Assembly (NCBI GenBank): GCA_902783535.1
Contig: CACZRJ010000003.1
Coordinates: forward strand, 1 to 8,486
DNA from: an uncultured Ruminococcus sp.
GTDB taxonomy: Bacteria; Bacillota; Clostridia; Oscillospirales; CAG-382
Direction: 5' to 3'
Length of the DNA stretch: 8,486 bases
Position numbers and translations under genes: made by a program. The notes below the pieces were generated by a model. The model made no database searches. It worked only from the letters and a program-made list of their open reading frames with translations, and had not been told where the DNA came from. Each line of letters opens with the position of its first letter. The stretch's first letter is position 1. This document shows, in pieces, positions 1 through 6,056 of the stretch.

Positions 1-1287
1 TCCGGGGGAGCCGCCGGTGGACTGGTTCTTGTCATCCGCATAGAGATACTGGAAAATGCCGAGATGGCCTGACCATGAACCGTTGTTTCCGGCAGAGCAG
101 ACCATCATCAGGTCAGACTCTTCGATCTTTTTCAGGATCTTCTCATAGACTCGGTTGATGGCCAGACCCGAAGCCTGAGAAGAGCCGAGAGAAAGGTTCA
201 CGGAGTCAACGCCGAGGAAGATGCAGTCTTCAATGGCCGCAAAATAGTCGGCGTCCGTTCCGGTTCTCGCGCTGAAATACTTGATGACGATGATCTGGGC
301 ATCCGGCGCCTGGCCCTGCGTCAGGACCGAATCAAGCGACTGAATAAAATCGCCGTTGATATCCTTGACATAGCGGTTGGCGGCCGCGATGGAGGTCACG
401 TGCGTTCCGTGCTCAGACTGTGTGTCGTTAAGGTGACCGACAACCAAATTGTTCTCGGAGTAGTTGAATGCCAGAGGTATTTTCGGGTTCAGGTACAGAT
501 CCTCGGCGGAATAATCTCCGCGAGAAGACAGGTTCAGATGCGGAAGCGCTTCCGCAAGTTTGTCCTGATCAAGCAGTTCGAATTCCTTGCCGGCTTCGCG
601 ATCTTCCTCGATCGCGTACATAAACGCGTCCGGGTCAAAGAGTTCATGCGTTACGTCCAGACCGGTGTCAACGATCGCGACGATGCTTCCTGCTCCGGTA
701 TATCCTTCGGCCCAGGCATAATCCGTTTTTGTCATCGAAGTGCCGACGCTCTGGTTCGGGGAGTCGCCGCGTTCGACCGGGTCAAGCGTGTATACGTTTT
801 CCACATAGACGGCTTTGACACCGGGCACCTCGGCGATTTTGTCGATCTCGCCGAAGCGGACATTCGCAGAAATGATATTTGCAGCGAGCGTCAGATTCCA
901 GACCACATCCAGCTTTTTACCGCCGAGCGCCGCTTCAATATCCGCAGCCACACGGTTCTGCTTATCCAGCAGTCTGCCGCGGTATGCCAGCGCCGACTTG
1001 TTGGACGCGATCGTTTTGGAGGACTTGTATCCAAACAAGTCCATTGTGGACGGTTCCTCCATCAGAATGGATACGCGAACGGTATCATTCGTCTTGAAGT
1101 AATCCTGTGCCTTGCCCTCAAACTGAAGCGAAGATGCCTTCAGCTGGCGGGTGGCGGAGTTGCTGACTTTGTTCCAGACATATCCGCCCTCGCCGTTCGG
1201 TACCGCGGCGAGCGCGGGAACAACCGCCGCCGAAAGCAGCATCGCGGCGAGTATGATCAGGGATGCGATTTTCCTGGTCAGCTTCAT
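1..1287 (-). CDS. Secreted S8 family (subtilisin-like) serine peptidase, lactocepin/C5a-peptidase type, C-terminus off window
   Basis: This is the N-terminal 429 residues of an exported serine endopeptidase. The frame stays open to the left edge, so the C-terminal part is missing. The start ATG follows GGAGG (1295-1299) by 7 bases. A signal peptide (KLTRK, then a hydrophobic stretch ending PALA, cleavage near residue 28) precedes an I9-type inhibitor prodomain at about residues 68-168. The catalytic domain then opens with the Asp motif VAIVDTGLD (Asp207) and continues with the His motif EHGTHV (His293) and the oxyanion-hole Asn in SAGNNG (about Asn401). The catalytic Ser motif (GTSMA-like) must lie beyond the edge. 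About 85 residues separate Asp and His, far more than in subtilisin but usual for cell-envelope lactocepins and C5a peptidases, which are large multidomain surface proteases. It likely degrades extracellular protein for nutrition or surface turnover. The family call is secure; the subfamily and substrate are inferred. Confidence 0.93.
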   Translation of the reverse strand, partial: MKLTRKIASLIILAAMLLSAAVVPALAAVPNGEGGYVWNKVSNSATRQLKASSLQFEGKAQDYFKTNDTVRVSILMEEPSTMDLFGYKSSKTIASNKSALAYRGRLLDKQNRVAADIEAALGGKKLDVVWNLTLAANIISANVRFGEIDKIAEVPGVKAVYVENVYTLDPVERGDSPNQSVGTSMTKTDYAWAEGYTGAGSIVAIVDTGLDVTHELFDPDAFMYAIEEDREAGKEFELLDQDKLAEALPHLNLSSRGDYSAEDLYLNPKIPLAFNYSENNLVVGHLNDTQSEHGTHVTSIAAANRYVKDINGDFIQSLDSVLTQGQAPDAQIIVIKYFSARTGTDADYFAAIEDCIFLGVDSVNLSLGSSQASGLAINRVYEKILKKIEESDLMMVCSAGNNGSWSGHLGIFQYLYADDKNQSTGGSPG

Positions 1288-1341
1288 ATTCGTTCCTCCG
1301 TAATTGATTCAGGCTTGTCGCCCTATAACTTTTTTCTTATT

Positions 1342-1369
1342 ATTATAATTCCTGCCGGTGAAAAGTCAA
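1342..1369 (-). promoter_or_regulatory. Sigma-A-type promoter for the S8 peptidase
   Basis: Read on the minus strand, TTGACT (1364-1369) is followed 16 bases later by a perfect TATAAT (1342-1347). Transcription would begin near 1335, giving a leader of about 45-50 bases before the ATG at 1287. The DNA upstream of the -35 box (1370-1440) is AT-rich, resembling an UP element. One mismatch to consensus in the -35 box and a spacer one base short of optimum make this a good promoter prediction. Confidence 0.7.
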
Positions 1370-1401
1370 TACAAATTTCATTGAAAGAATCTCCAAAAAA
1401 C

Positions 1402-1417
1402 AAGTTTTTACAAACTT
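1402..1417. repeat. Small inverted repeat upstream of the peptidase promoter
   Basis: AAGTTT (1402-1407) and AAACTT (1412-1417) form a perfect 6-base inverted repeat with a 4-base centre, about 33 bases upstream of the minus-strand -35 box. Its size and place would suit a regulator half-site pair. In such AT-rich DNA a match of this length can also arise by chance. Confidence 0.3.
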
Positions 1418-1462
1418 CATTTTTTCATTTTTCAACAAAACCGGCCGGTATCTGCCCCATAG

Positions 1463-1510
1463 CGGAAAAAAAAGACCCGCCGATTCCTTTGCCGCCGCTC
1501 TTTTTTTCCG
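1463..1510. repeat. Long A/T inverted repeat with GC ends (possible bidirectional terminator or insulator)
   Basis: The arms are CGGAAAAAAAAGA (1463-1475) and TCTTTTTTTCCG (1499-1510). They are complementary apart from one extra A in the left arm, around a 23-base C/G-rich centre. RNA from either strand could fold into an A/U stem with a GC clamp and a U-run. No gene ends here, since the flanking genes diverge, so a terminator role would be for antisense or read-through RNA only. The function is unknown. Confidence 0.4.
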
Positions 1511-1529
1511 TCTTTCCGGGGCGAATCGC

Positions 1530-1558
1530 TTGCATTGACCGCTCTCCTGTGCTATACT
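1530..1558 (+). promoter_or_regulatory. Extended -10 promoter for the FNT-MATE unit
   Basis: TTGCAT (1530-1535) and TATACT (1553-1558) are separated by exactly 17 bases. A TGC just before the -10 hexamer (1550-1552) gives an extended -10 element. Transcription would start near 1565, leaving a leader of about 28 bases. The nearby TTGACC (1535-1540) looks closer to a -35 consensus but stands only 12 bases from the -10 and was not used. Confidence 0.65.
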
Positions 1559-1577
1559 TCTCCCAAGTTTTGAGCAA

Positions 1578-1583
1578 AAGGAG
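1578..1583 (+). promoter_or_regulatory. Ribosome binding site for the FNT gene
   Basis: AAGGAG lies 9 bases before the ATG at 1593. It fixes that start in preference to later in-frame methionines such as codon 19. Confidence 0.75.
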
Positions 1584-1592
1584 CTGAGGGTT

Positions 1593-2231
1593 ATGTTCTG
1601 GAAACAACGCGCCGCCGTCTGGATCCGCGAGTTCCTGGCCGGCATGCTTATCGGAATCGGCGGGATGGTCTTCCTCGCCTGCGAACCTGGTTCCCCTCCC
1701 ATTGGAAAATACGTCGGAGCAGTGCTTTTTTCCGTCGCGCTTTCATCCATTCTGCTTTTAAAGCTGAATCTCTACACCGGAATGATCGGATATGTTCCGG
1801 AGCAGAACGGAAAGTATGCGTTCGATACCGTCATGTCGATCGTGTGGAATTTTGCCGGCGCCTTTCTCGTCGGATTCCTTCGCCCTCCTGTCGGCAACGT
1901 GTGCGAACTTTGCGCTTCCCGGCTTGAGAAATCGATCCCGCAGATTCTGATCGATGCGTTTCTGTGCGGCATTCTGATCTTCATCTGCGTAGACGTCTAC
2001 AAGAAGAAAAATAATCTGATCGCCGTTTTTCTTTGTGTCCCGACCTTCATCCTGTGCGGGTTCGAGCACAGCATCGCCGATGCCTTTTATTTTGCCAACG
2101 CACAAATGCTCGCCAACGGCAGAACCGTCCTGTTTCTGCTGCTCGTCATCGTCGGAAACGCCGCCGGCGGGCTCCTCATCCCGCTGCTGACGAAACTGTC
2201 GGCTTATCTGTCCAAGCAAAAAAATTCATAA
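1593..2231 (+). CDS. Formate/nitrite transporter (FNT) family channel, short atypical form
   Basis: This is a 212-residue membrane protein with six predicted hydrophobic segments: about 12-30, 40-60, 76-96, 114-135, 142-170 (broken) and 178-203. It matches the FNT family, pentameric aquaporin-like channels for formate, nitrite, hydrosulfide or similar small monovalent anions. The supporting motifs are FLAGMLIGIGG in segment 1, LNLYTG after segment 2, GFEHSIAD (pore His159) in segment 5 and GNAAGG in segment 6. It is shorter than FocA or NirC (about 260-285 residues). In segment 4 it has GILIF where FocA-type channels have an Asn at the last position (Phe130 here), and segment 5 reads SIAD in place of SIAN. 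The substrate therefore cannot be assumed to be formate. It is the first gene of a two-gene unit with the MATE exporter. The family call is fairly firm; the substrate is unknown. Confidence 0.8.
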   Translation: MFWKQRAAVWIREFLAGMLIGIGGMVFLACEPGSPPIGKYVGAVLFSVALSSILLLKLNLYTGMIGYVPEQNGKYAFDTVMSIVWNFAGAFLVGFLRPPVGNVCELCASRLEKSIPQILIDAFLCGILIFICVDVYKKKNNLIAVFLCVPTFILCGFEHSIADAFYFANAQMLANGRTVLFLLLVIVGNAAGGLLIPLLTKLSAYLSKQKNS

Positions 2232-2235
2232 CAAA

Positions 2236-3651
2236 ATGCAAAACAAGAACGCTTTACCCAATCAAAACACCGACAATAAAATGGGCGTCATGAGCGAGGG
2301 CAGACTGCTCCTCAATATGGCGCTTCCTCTCATCGCCTCCATGTTGGTCCAGGCTTTGTACAATGTCGTGGACAGCGTCTATGTTTCCCACATCAACGAC
2401 GGCGGCAGCGCTCTGGCAGCCCTGACGCTGGCTTTTCCAATCCAGAACATGATCGTCGGCTTCGGCGGAGGCGTTTCCATCGGCGTCAACTCCCTTCTTT
2501 CAAGAGCGCTCGGCGCCAGGGACAGGGAGAAAGCCAATTTCGCCGCCGGGAACGGCATCGTGCTCTCGTTTCTCGCGTCACTGATTTTCGTGCTGTTCGG
2601 ACTCTTTTTCTCGCGTCCCTTCTTTTCCGTCCAGTCCGCAAATCCGCTGACAGTCGAGAACGGCGCTGTTTACGCGTCTATTTGCTGCGTTTTCGTCGGA
2701 GGCGTTTTCTTCGAGTTTCTGTTCGAGCGGATGCTTCAGGCGACCGGCCGGACGGTGCACACCATGATCACGCAGGGGACCGGAGCCGTCATCAATATCA
2801 TTCTGGACCCCGTCCTGATTTTCGGTCTCGGACCGGTTCCCGCAATGGGAGTCGCCGGAGCGGCGGTCGCGACGGTCGTCGGCCAATGGACGGCCGCGCT
2901 TCTCGCATTGCTGTTCAATCTGAAGAAGAATCCCGACGTTACGCTCGGCAGACGCTATCTGCGGCTTCGAAAGGAAGTCGTCGGTCAGATCCTTTCGGTC
3001 GGCATTCCGACGACCGTCATGATGGCCATCGGTTCCGTCATGAATTTCGGGATGAACCAGATCTTTCAAAAACTCGATCCGGAAGAAACGGCGACCAGCG
3101 TGTTCGGCGTCTATTACAAACTGCAAAGTTTCTTCTTCATGCCGGTTTTCGGCCTCAACAACGCCACCATTTCCATTCTGGCTTTCAATTTCGGGGCAAA
3201 AAATCCGAAGCGTATGCTTCGAACGCTTCGGATCTCGATCCTTTCCGCCGTCGCGATCATGCTCGTCGGAACGGCGACATTCGAACTTGCGCCGCAGCTT
3301 CTGCTGAGCATTTTCAAAACGGACGGAAGATTTGTGGAAATGGGCGTTTCCGCCTTGCGCATCATTGCAATCCATTTTCCCGTGGCGGCGGTATGTATCG
3401 TTCTCGGAGCGACGTTTCAGGCCGTCGGCATCGGGATCTATTCCACGATCACGTCCCTTTGCCGCCAGCTCGTCGCGCTGCTTCCGGCCGCTTTTCTGCT
3501 GAGTTTGACCGGAGAAGTCGTCGCGGTCTGGTGGGCGTTTCCGATCGCGGAAGTCATGAGTCTTGCCGTCACGCTGTTTCTCTTCTTCCGCGTATACAAA
3601 AGAAAAATCGCCCCTCTGAAACCCGCCCGGGAAACGTCTTCGGACCTGTAG
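2236..3651 (+). CDS. MATE family efflux transporter
   Basis: This 471-residue, roughly twelve-helix inner-membrane protein belongs to the MATE (MatE/NorM/DinF/MepA-like) exporters, which use Na+ or H+ gradients to expel cationic drugs, dyes or toxic metabolites. Two homologous halves are visible. The first has ALYNVVDSVYVS (about 40-51), the loop SRALGARDREKA (89-100), and DPVLIFGLGP (191-200) followed by GVAGAAVATVVGQ. The second starts near residue 240 with the matching loop AFNFGAKNPKRM. The length is typical. The ATG used lies 4 bases after the FNT stop codon and has no clear Shine-Dalgarno sequence. Internal ATGs at 2281 and 2290 also lack one and are equally close to the first conserved residues (SEGRLLLNMALPL), so the first 15-18 residues are uncertain. 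Translation probably depends on coupling to the FNT gene. A hairpin terminator follows about 55 bases downstream. The exact substrate cannot be predicted. Confidence 0.94.
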   Translation: MQNKNALPNQNTDNKMGVMSEGRLLLNMALPLIASMLVQALYNVVDSVYVSHINDGGSALAALTLAFPIQNMIVGFGGGVSIGVNSLLSRALGARDREKANFAAGNGIVLSFLASLIFVLFGLFFSRPFFSVQSANPLTVENGAVYASICCVFVGGVFFEFLFERMLQATGRTVHTMITQGTGAVINIILDPVLIFGLGPVPAMGVAGAAVATVVGQWTAALLALLFNLKKNPDVTLGRRYLRLRKEVVGQILSVGIPTTVMMAIGSVMNFGMNQIFQKLDPEETATSVFGVYYKLQSFFFMPVFGLNNATISILAFNFGAKNPKRMLRTLRISILSAVAIMLVGTATFELAPQLLLSIFKTDGRFVEMGVSALRIIAIHFPVAAVCIVLGATFQAVGIGIYSTITSLCRQLVALLPAAFLLSLTGEVVAVWWAFPIAEVMSLAVTLFLFFRVYKRKIAPLKPARETSSDL

Positions 3652-3704
3652 CTGTCTCCCGCCGTCCTCACAGGCGGTGTCCCCCACGAACAATGGAGTA
3701 TGGT

Positions 3705-3733
3705 AAAGCCGCGTCATGCAAACGCGGCTTTTT
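3705..3733 (+). terminator. Rho-independent terminator after the MATE gene, partly bidirectional
   Basis: A perfect 10-base stem (AAAGCCGCGT at 3705-3714, ACGCGGCTTT at 3722-3731) encloses a 7-base loop and ends in TTTTT on the plus strand. It closes the FNT-MATE unit. Seen from the minus strand the same hairpin sits just after the dockerin gene's stop codon (3736-3738), with a shorter U-run of three, so it probably serves both convergent units. A weaker CCGCC/GGCGG hairpin (3659-3677) precedes it. Confidence 0.85.
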
Positions 3734-3735
3734 CG

Positions 3736-5328
3736 TCACAGACTGAGAACTTTTCGTTTGAGCAAAGTATAATCGTGCAGATTGATTTTCCCGTCCCCGT
3801 TCAGATCCATTCTGAACCGGGTTTTTTCCGGCACGGACGCTGTCCGCAGTACATATCGTTTTTCCAACATGTAGTCCACGGCATTCACTTTGCCGTCACC
3901 GTTGATGTCCTCGGGAAACTCCCCGAGGATCGAGGCTTTTTCCGCATCGGTCATATCGTCTACGCGGATACGGTGCTCCTGGTTGCCGTAGGAGTTCGCA
4001 AGCAGCACGTACTCCAGAAGAATGGTCCTCGTCTCGCCCGGCAGGACGTAGAAGGAGAAGACCTCCGACCTGTTGTGATGATATACCGCCCGGATCAAGC
4101 CGCCGTTGGAATCCTTGATGTTTGTCGCGTTCACGCCCTTGTTGCTCATGCTGAGCGTGCATTTTCTGATCTTCGTACCGCTGTTTCTGACGGTCAGCGC
4201 CTCTTCGTATACGACCATCCAGTTCCCGATGTTCGCCGGCTTTCCCGTTCCGTCGTTGTGCTTCGTATCGATGACGACGGGCTCGCCGGTATCGGTCACG
4301 CAGAAGAACGGCATCATGTCCGTCCCTACGAACGTATTGTCGCTTTGCGGATTCAGATGCGTCCTCCACACGTCCGCACTGACGGTCCGCGTTCTGACGT
4401 CCGTGTATTCACCGTAAGTCCCGGCGGCCGGCGTGTTCATGTAGTATGTGACGTCGTACCGAACGGGAAGATTCTTCCCGGATTGGAATCCGTCGTCGAT
4501 GTTCCATGCGATCGAAGCCTCGGCGCACAAATACGGGGCGGATCCAAGATACTGGCGCCCGAACGCCTCGCCGTTCTTCTCAACGATATATCCCTGCTGA
4601 ACTCCGGACGTGACGGGCGTCAGTCCGGAGCGATAGCAGACATAGGCGGCGGAAACGCCTTTTTCCGGCCCGTCGATATGGAAGAAGACCGCGGAATTGA
4701 TCAGTTTTCCGTTTTCGACGTAAACGTTCGCCGTTCCTCCGACATTGATGTTTTCATACGCGTCTTCGGACGATCCCCCGGCAACGTAAAAATATTCTCC
4801 GTCCGGGATCTCGTACGTTTCCTCGGTGAATTTCACCGGCTGGAAGACCTGTGAAAAAGCGTAGGATCCGCTTTCCGGTTCCAGCTCATACGCAACTTGG
4901 AAGAAGTCCGTCCACTCCTTCTGACCGAACCAGTCGATCCCGGACTGCCAGCCGATGTTTTTCACGGTCACTTTGATTCCTTCGCCCGAATCGTTTCGCA
5001 GCTGCAGGCCGAAAAGGACGCGCTCTCCGGTCAGATTTCTGTTTTCACTGCTGAAAAAGACGTCCCCTGTCAAATCGTCCGAAATGGACAGCGCTTTCCC
5101 GATGTTGTAGGAAAAAATCTGCTCGGGGTTGTTCTGATAAATGAACGTGCCCCCTTCCCGCAAAGCGTATTTCACTTCGGCAGCCTTGTTGACCTCTCCG
5201 GGAGACGCGGGCTTTGCCGGAGCAAACGGGGTACTGTACGCGAAGGCAGTCCAAGAGGACATCGAAAAGACAAACGCTGCCGAAAGGATCAAAGTGAAAA
5301 ATCGAACGGATCCGATGTTTTTTCTCAT
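3736..5328 (-). CDS. Secreted dockerin type I protein with an unrecognised beta-rich body
   Basis: This is a 530-residue exported protein. It has a signal peptide (RKNIGSVR, a hydrophobic core, then WTAFA with cleavage near residue 30) and a short Pro/Ala-rich linker (about 31-45). A body of about 420 residues follows, rich in Tyr, Gly, Asn and Thr and alternating like beta sheet, in which I recognise no catalytic motif. The C-terminus is a type I dockerin with two calcium-binding repeats: DINGDGKVNAVDY (from 474) and DLNGDGKINLHDY (from 508), each followed by a Lys-Arg pair. Dockerins bind cohesins on scaffoldins or cell-surface proteins, so the body is probably cargo anchored outside the cell. 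The ATG at 5328 was chosen because it opens a normal signal peptide. A TTG at 5352 would add 8 residues (SWKKVCC) and overlaps the previous gene's stop. The Shine-Dalgarno sequence is weak (GGAAG, 12 bases upstream). It is last in the mutL-tgt unit, 20 bases after the C39-like peptidase gene. Confidence 0.88.
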   Translation of the reverse strand: MRKNIGSVRFFTLILSAAFVFSMSSWTAFAYSTPFAPAKPASPGEVNKAAEVKYALREGGTFIYQNNPEQIFSYNIGKALSISDDLTGDVFFSSENRNLTGERVLFGLQLRNDSGEGIKVTVKNIGWQSGIDWFGQKEWTDFFQVAYELEPESGSYAFSQVFQPVKFTEETYEIPDGEYFYVAGGSSEDAYENINVGGTANVYVENGKLINSAVFFHIDGPEKGVSAAYVCYRSGLTPVTSGVQQGYIVEKNGEAFGRQYLGSAPYLCAEASIAWNIDDGFQSGKNLPVRYDVTYYMNTPAAGTYGEYTDVRTRTVSADVWRTHLNPQSDNTFVGTDMMPFFCVTDTGEPVVIDTKHNDGTGKPANIGNWMVVYEEALTVRNSGTKIRKCTLSMSNKGVNATNIKDSNGGLIRAVYHHNRSEVFSFYVLPGETRTILLEYVLLANSYGNQEHRIRVDDMTDAEKASILGEFPEDINGDGKVNAVDYMLEKRYVLRTASVPEKTRFRMDLNGDGKINLHDYTLLKRKVLSL

Positions 5329-5348
5329 ACAGCACACTTTCTTCCAAC

Positions 5349-6056
5349 TCAATAGCGTTTCAGACTTTCGACGGCAGCCGGAAGGATCGATTCCGCCTCG
5401 TCGCCGGCCAGTCTTCGGCTGAACAGGACGTAGCCGTCCACTTTTGTATTTCCCGCGGACAGCGTTTCAAGCGTCACCCAGTCGCCGCCGGTATGCGTGA
5501 TTCCCGCTCTGCGCTTGTCATATCTCCCGACGTCGCCGGGCATCGAATCGATGATCAGGTACTTCCCGCTTCCCGCGTCATAATCGATCAGCGTCATGAA
5601 ATGACCCGGAACGTGAAGGACGGCCGTTCCTCCGGAAGCCAAATGATCCAGGAGTTTCGCTCCTTTCACGGATTCCCAGAGAAATTCCGTCGCAGAGTAT
5701 CCGTATTCGGTTCCGTACCATTCCGCGGAATGCATGAACACCGAGCGGTAGACGCCGGCGACAGCGTCGGTGTTGAAATAATGCTTTTCGTGCGCTTTGT
5801 TCGCCACTTCGACGAGATCCATCGCGCGGCCGTTCAGATAATAAACGGCGTTGCAGATGCCGGCGATGCCGCATGCGGACTGGGCGATGGTCAGCGTGCC
5901 GACCTTGACATCCGCCCAGCGGCTGTCAGACTGCACGTAATAGACGGAAAGGTTCGCTTTTTCCCCCTCCGGAACTCCGAGAACGGAATGAGGGAGCAGG
6001 CAGAGCACGCAGACGGTCAAAAGCACGATAAACGTCCGGAAAAGCAGCTTCTTCAT
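5349..6056 (-). CDS. Secreted C39-like (papain-fold) cysteine peptidase
   Basis: This 235-residue exported protein starts with a signal peptide (KKLLFR, a long hydrophobic stretch, then HSVLG with cleavage near residue 27). The rest fits the Peptidase_C39_2 / C39-like papain fold: QSDSRWADVKVG at the domain start, QSACG with Gln59 and the presumed nucleophile Cys62, GHFMTLIDYD with His152, and KYLIIDSMPGD with Asp170. All three catalytic positions are present, in the family's usual order. No membrane-transporter or ATPase domain is attached, so it is not a bacteriocin exporter. Substrates for free C39-like proteins are mostly unknown; peptides or peptidoglycan-associated proteins are possible. 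The ATG overlaps the tgt stop codon (ATGA, 6053-6056) and has no well-placed ribosome binding site, pointing to translational coupling. An in-frame ATG at 6260 would overlap tgt by about 200 bases and bury the signal peptide, so it was rejected. Confidence 0.85.
   Translation of the reverse strand: MKKLLFRTFIVLLTVCVLCLLPHSVLGVPEGEKANLSVYYVQSDSRWADVKVGTLTIAQSACGIAGICNAVYYLNGRAMDLVEVANKAHEKHYFNTDAVAGVYRSVFMHSAEWYGTEYGYSATEFLWESVKGAKLLDHLASGGTAVLHVPGHFMTLIDYDAGSGKYLIIDSMPGDVGRYDKRRAGITHTGGDWVTLETLSAGNTKVDGYVLFSRRLAGDEAESILPAAVESLKRY

Larger units (their letters stand above)
1288..1592. other. Divergent intergenic regulatory region between the S8 peptidase and FNT genes
   Basis: These 305 bases hold no convincing gene. 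They contain a sigma-A-like promoter and leader for the minus-strand peptidase (about 1288-1369) and a promoter plus ribosome binding site for the plus-strand transporter unit (about 1530-1592). Between them lies an AT-rich stretch (about 1370-1440) with runs of A and T, then a GC-richer stretch (1441-1500) flanked by a long A/T inverted repeat. Base composition differs clearly from the flanking genes. Open frames that cross it on either strand are extensions of shadow frames and have no start signals. Confidence 0.8.

Noticed and set aside
1535..1558. TTGACC with TATACT as a promoter
   Set aside because: The spacer is only 12 bases. TTGCAT five bases upstream gives the correct 17.
400..1587. 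395-residue open frame on the plus strand
   Set aside because: It lies opposite the S8 peptidase, whose catalytic motifs, signal peptide and ribosome binding site are clear. The plus-strand translation is Arg/Val/Phe-rich with no family resemblance and continues into the promoter region.
2578..3717. 379-residue open frame on the minus strand, opposite the MATE gene
   Set aside because: The translation is a highly charged Asp/Arg/Gly/Glu mixture typical of an antisense frame, and it runs into the terminator. The 354-residue plus-strand frame at 2682-3746 is likewise a shifted shadow.
3700..4854. 384-residue open frame on the plus strand, opposite the dockerin gene
   Set aside because: It starts inside the terminator hairpin and has no ribosome binding site. 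The opposite strand encodes an obvious signal peptide and dockerin.
5329..5352. TTG start adding 8 residues to the dockerin protein
   Set aside because: It overlaps the previous gene's stop codon, has no ribosome binding site, and puts SWKKVCC before a signal peptide that is already complete from the ATG at 5328.
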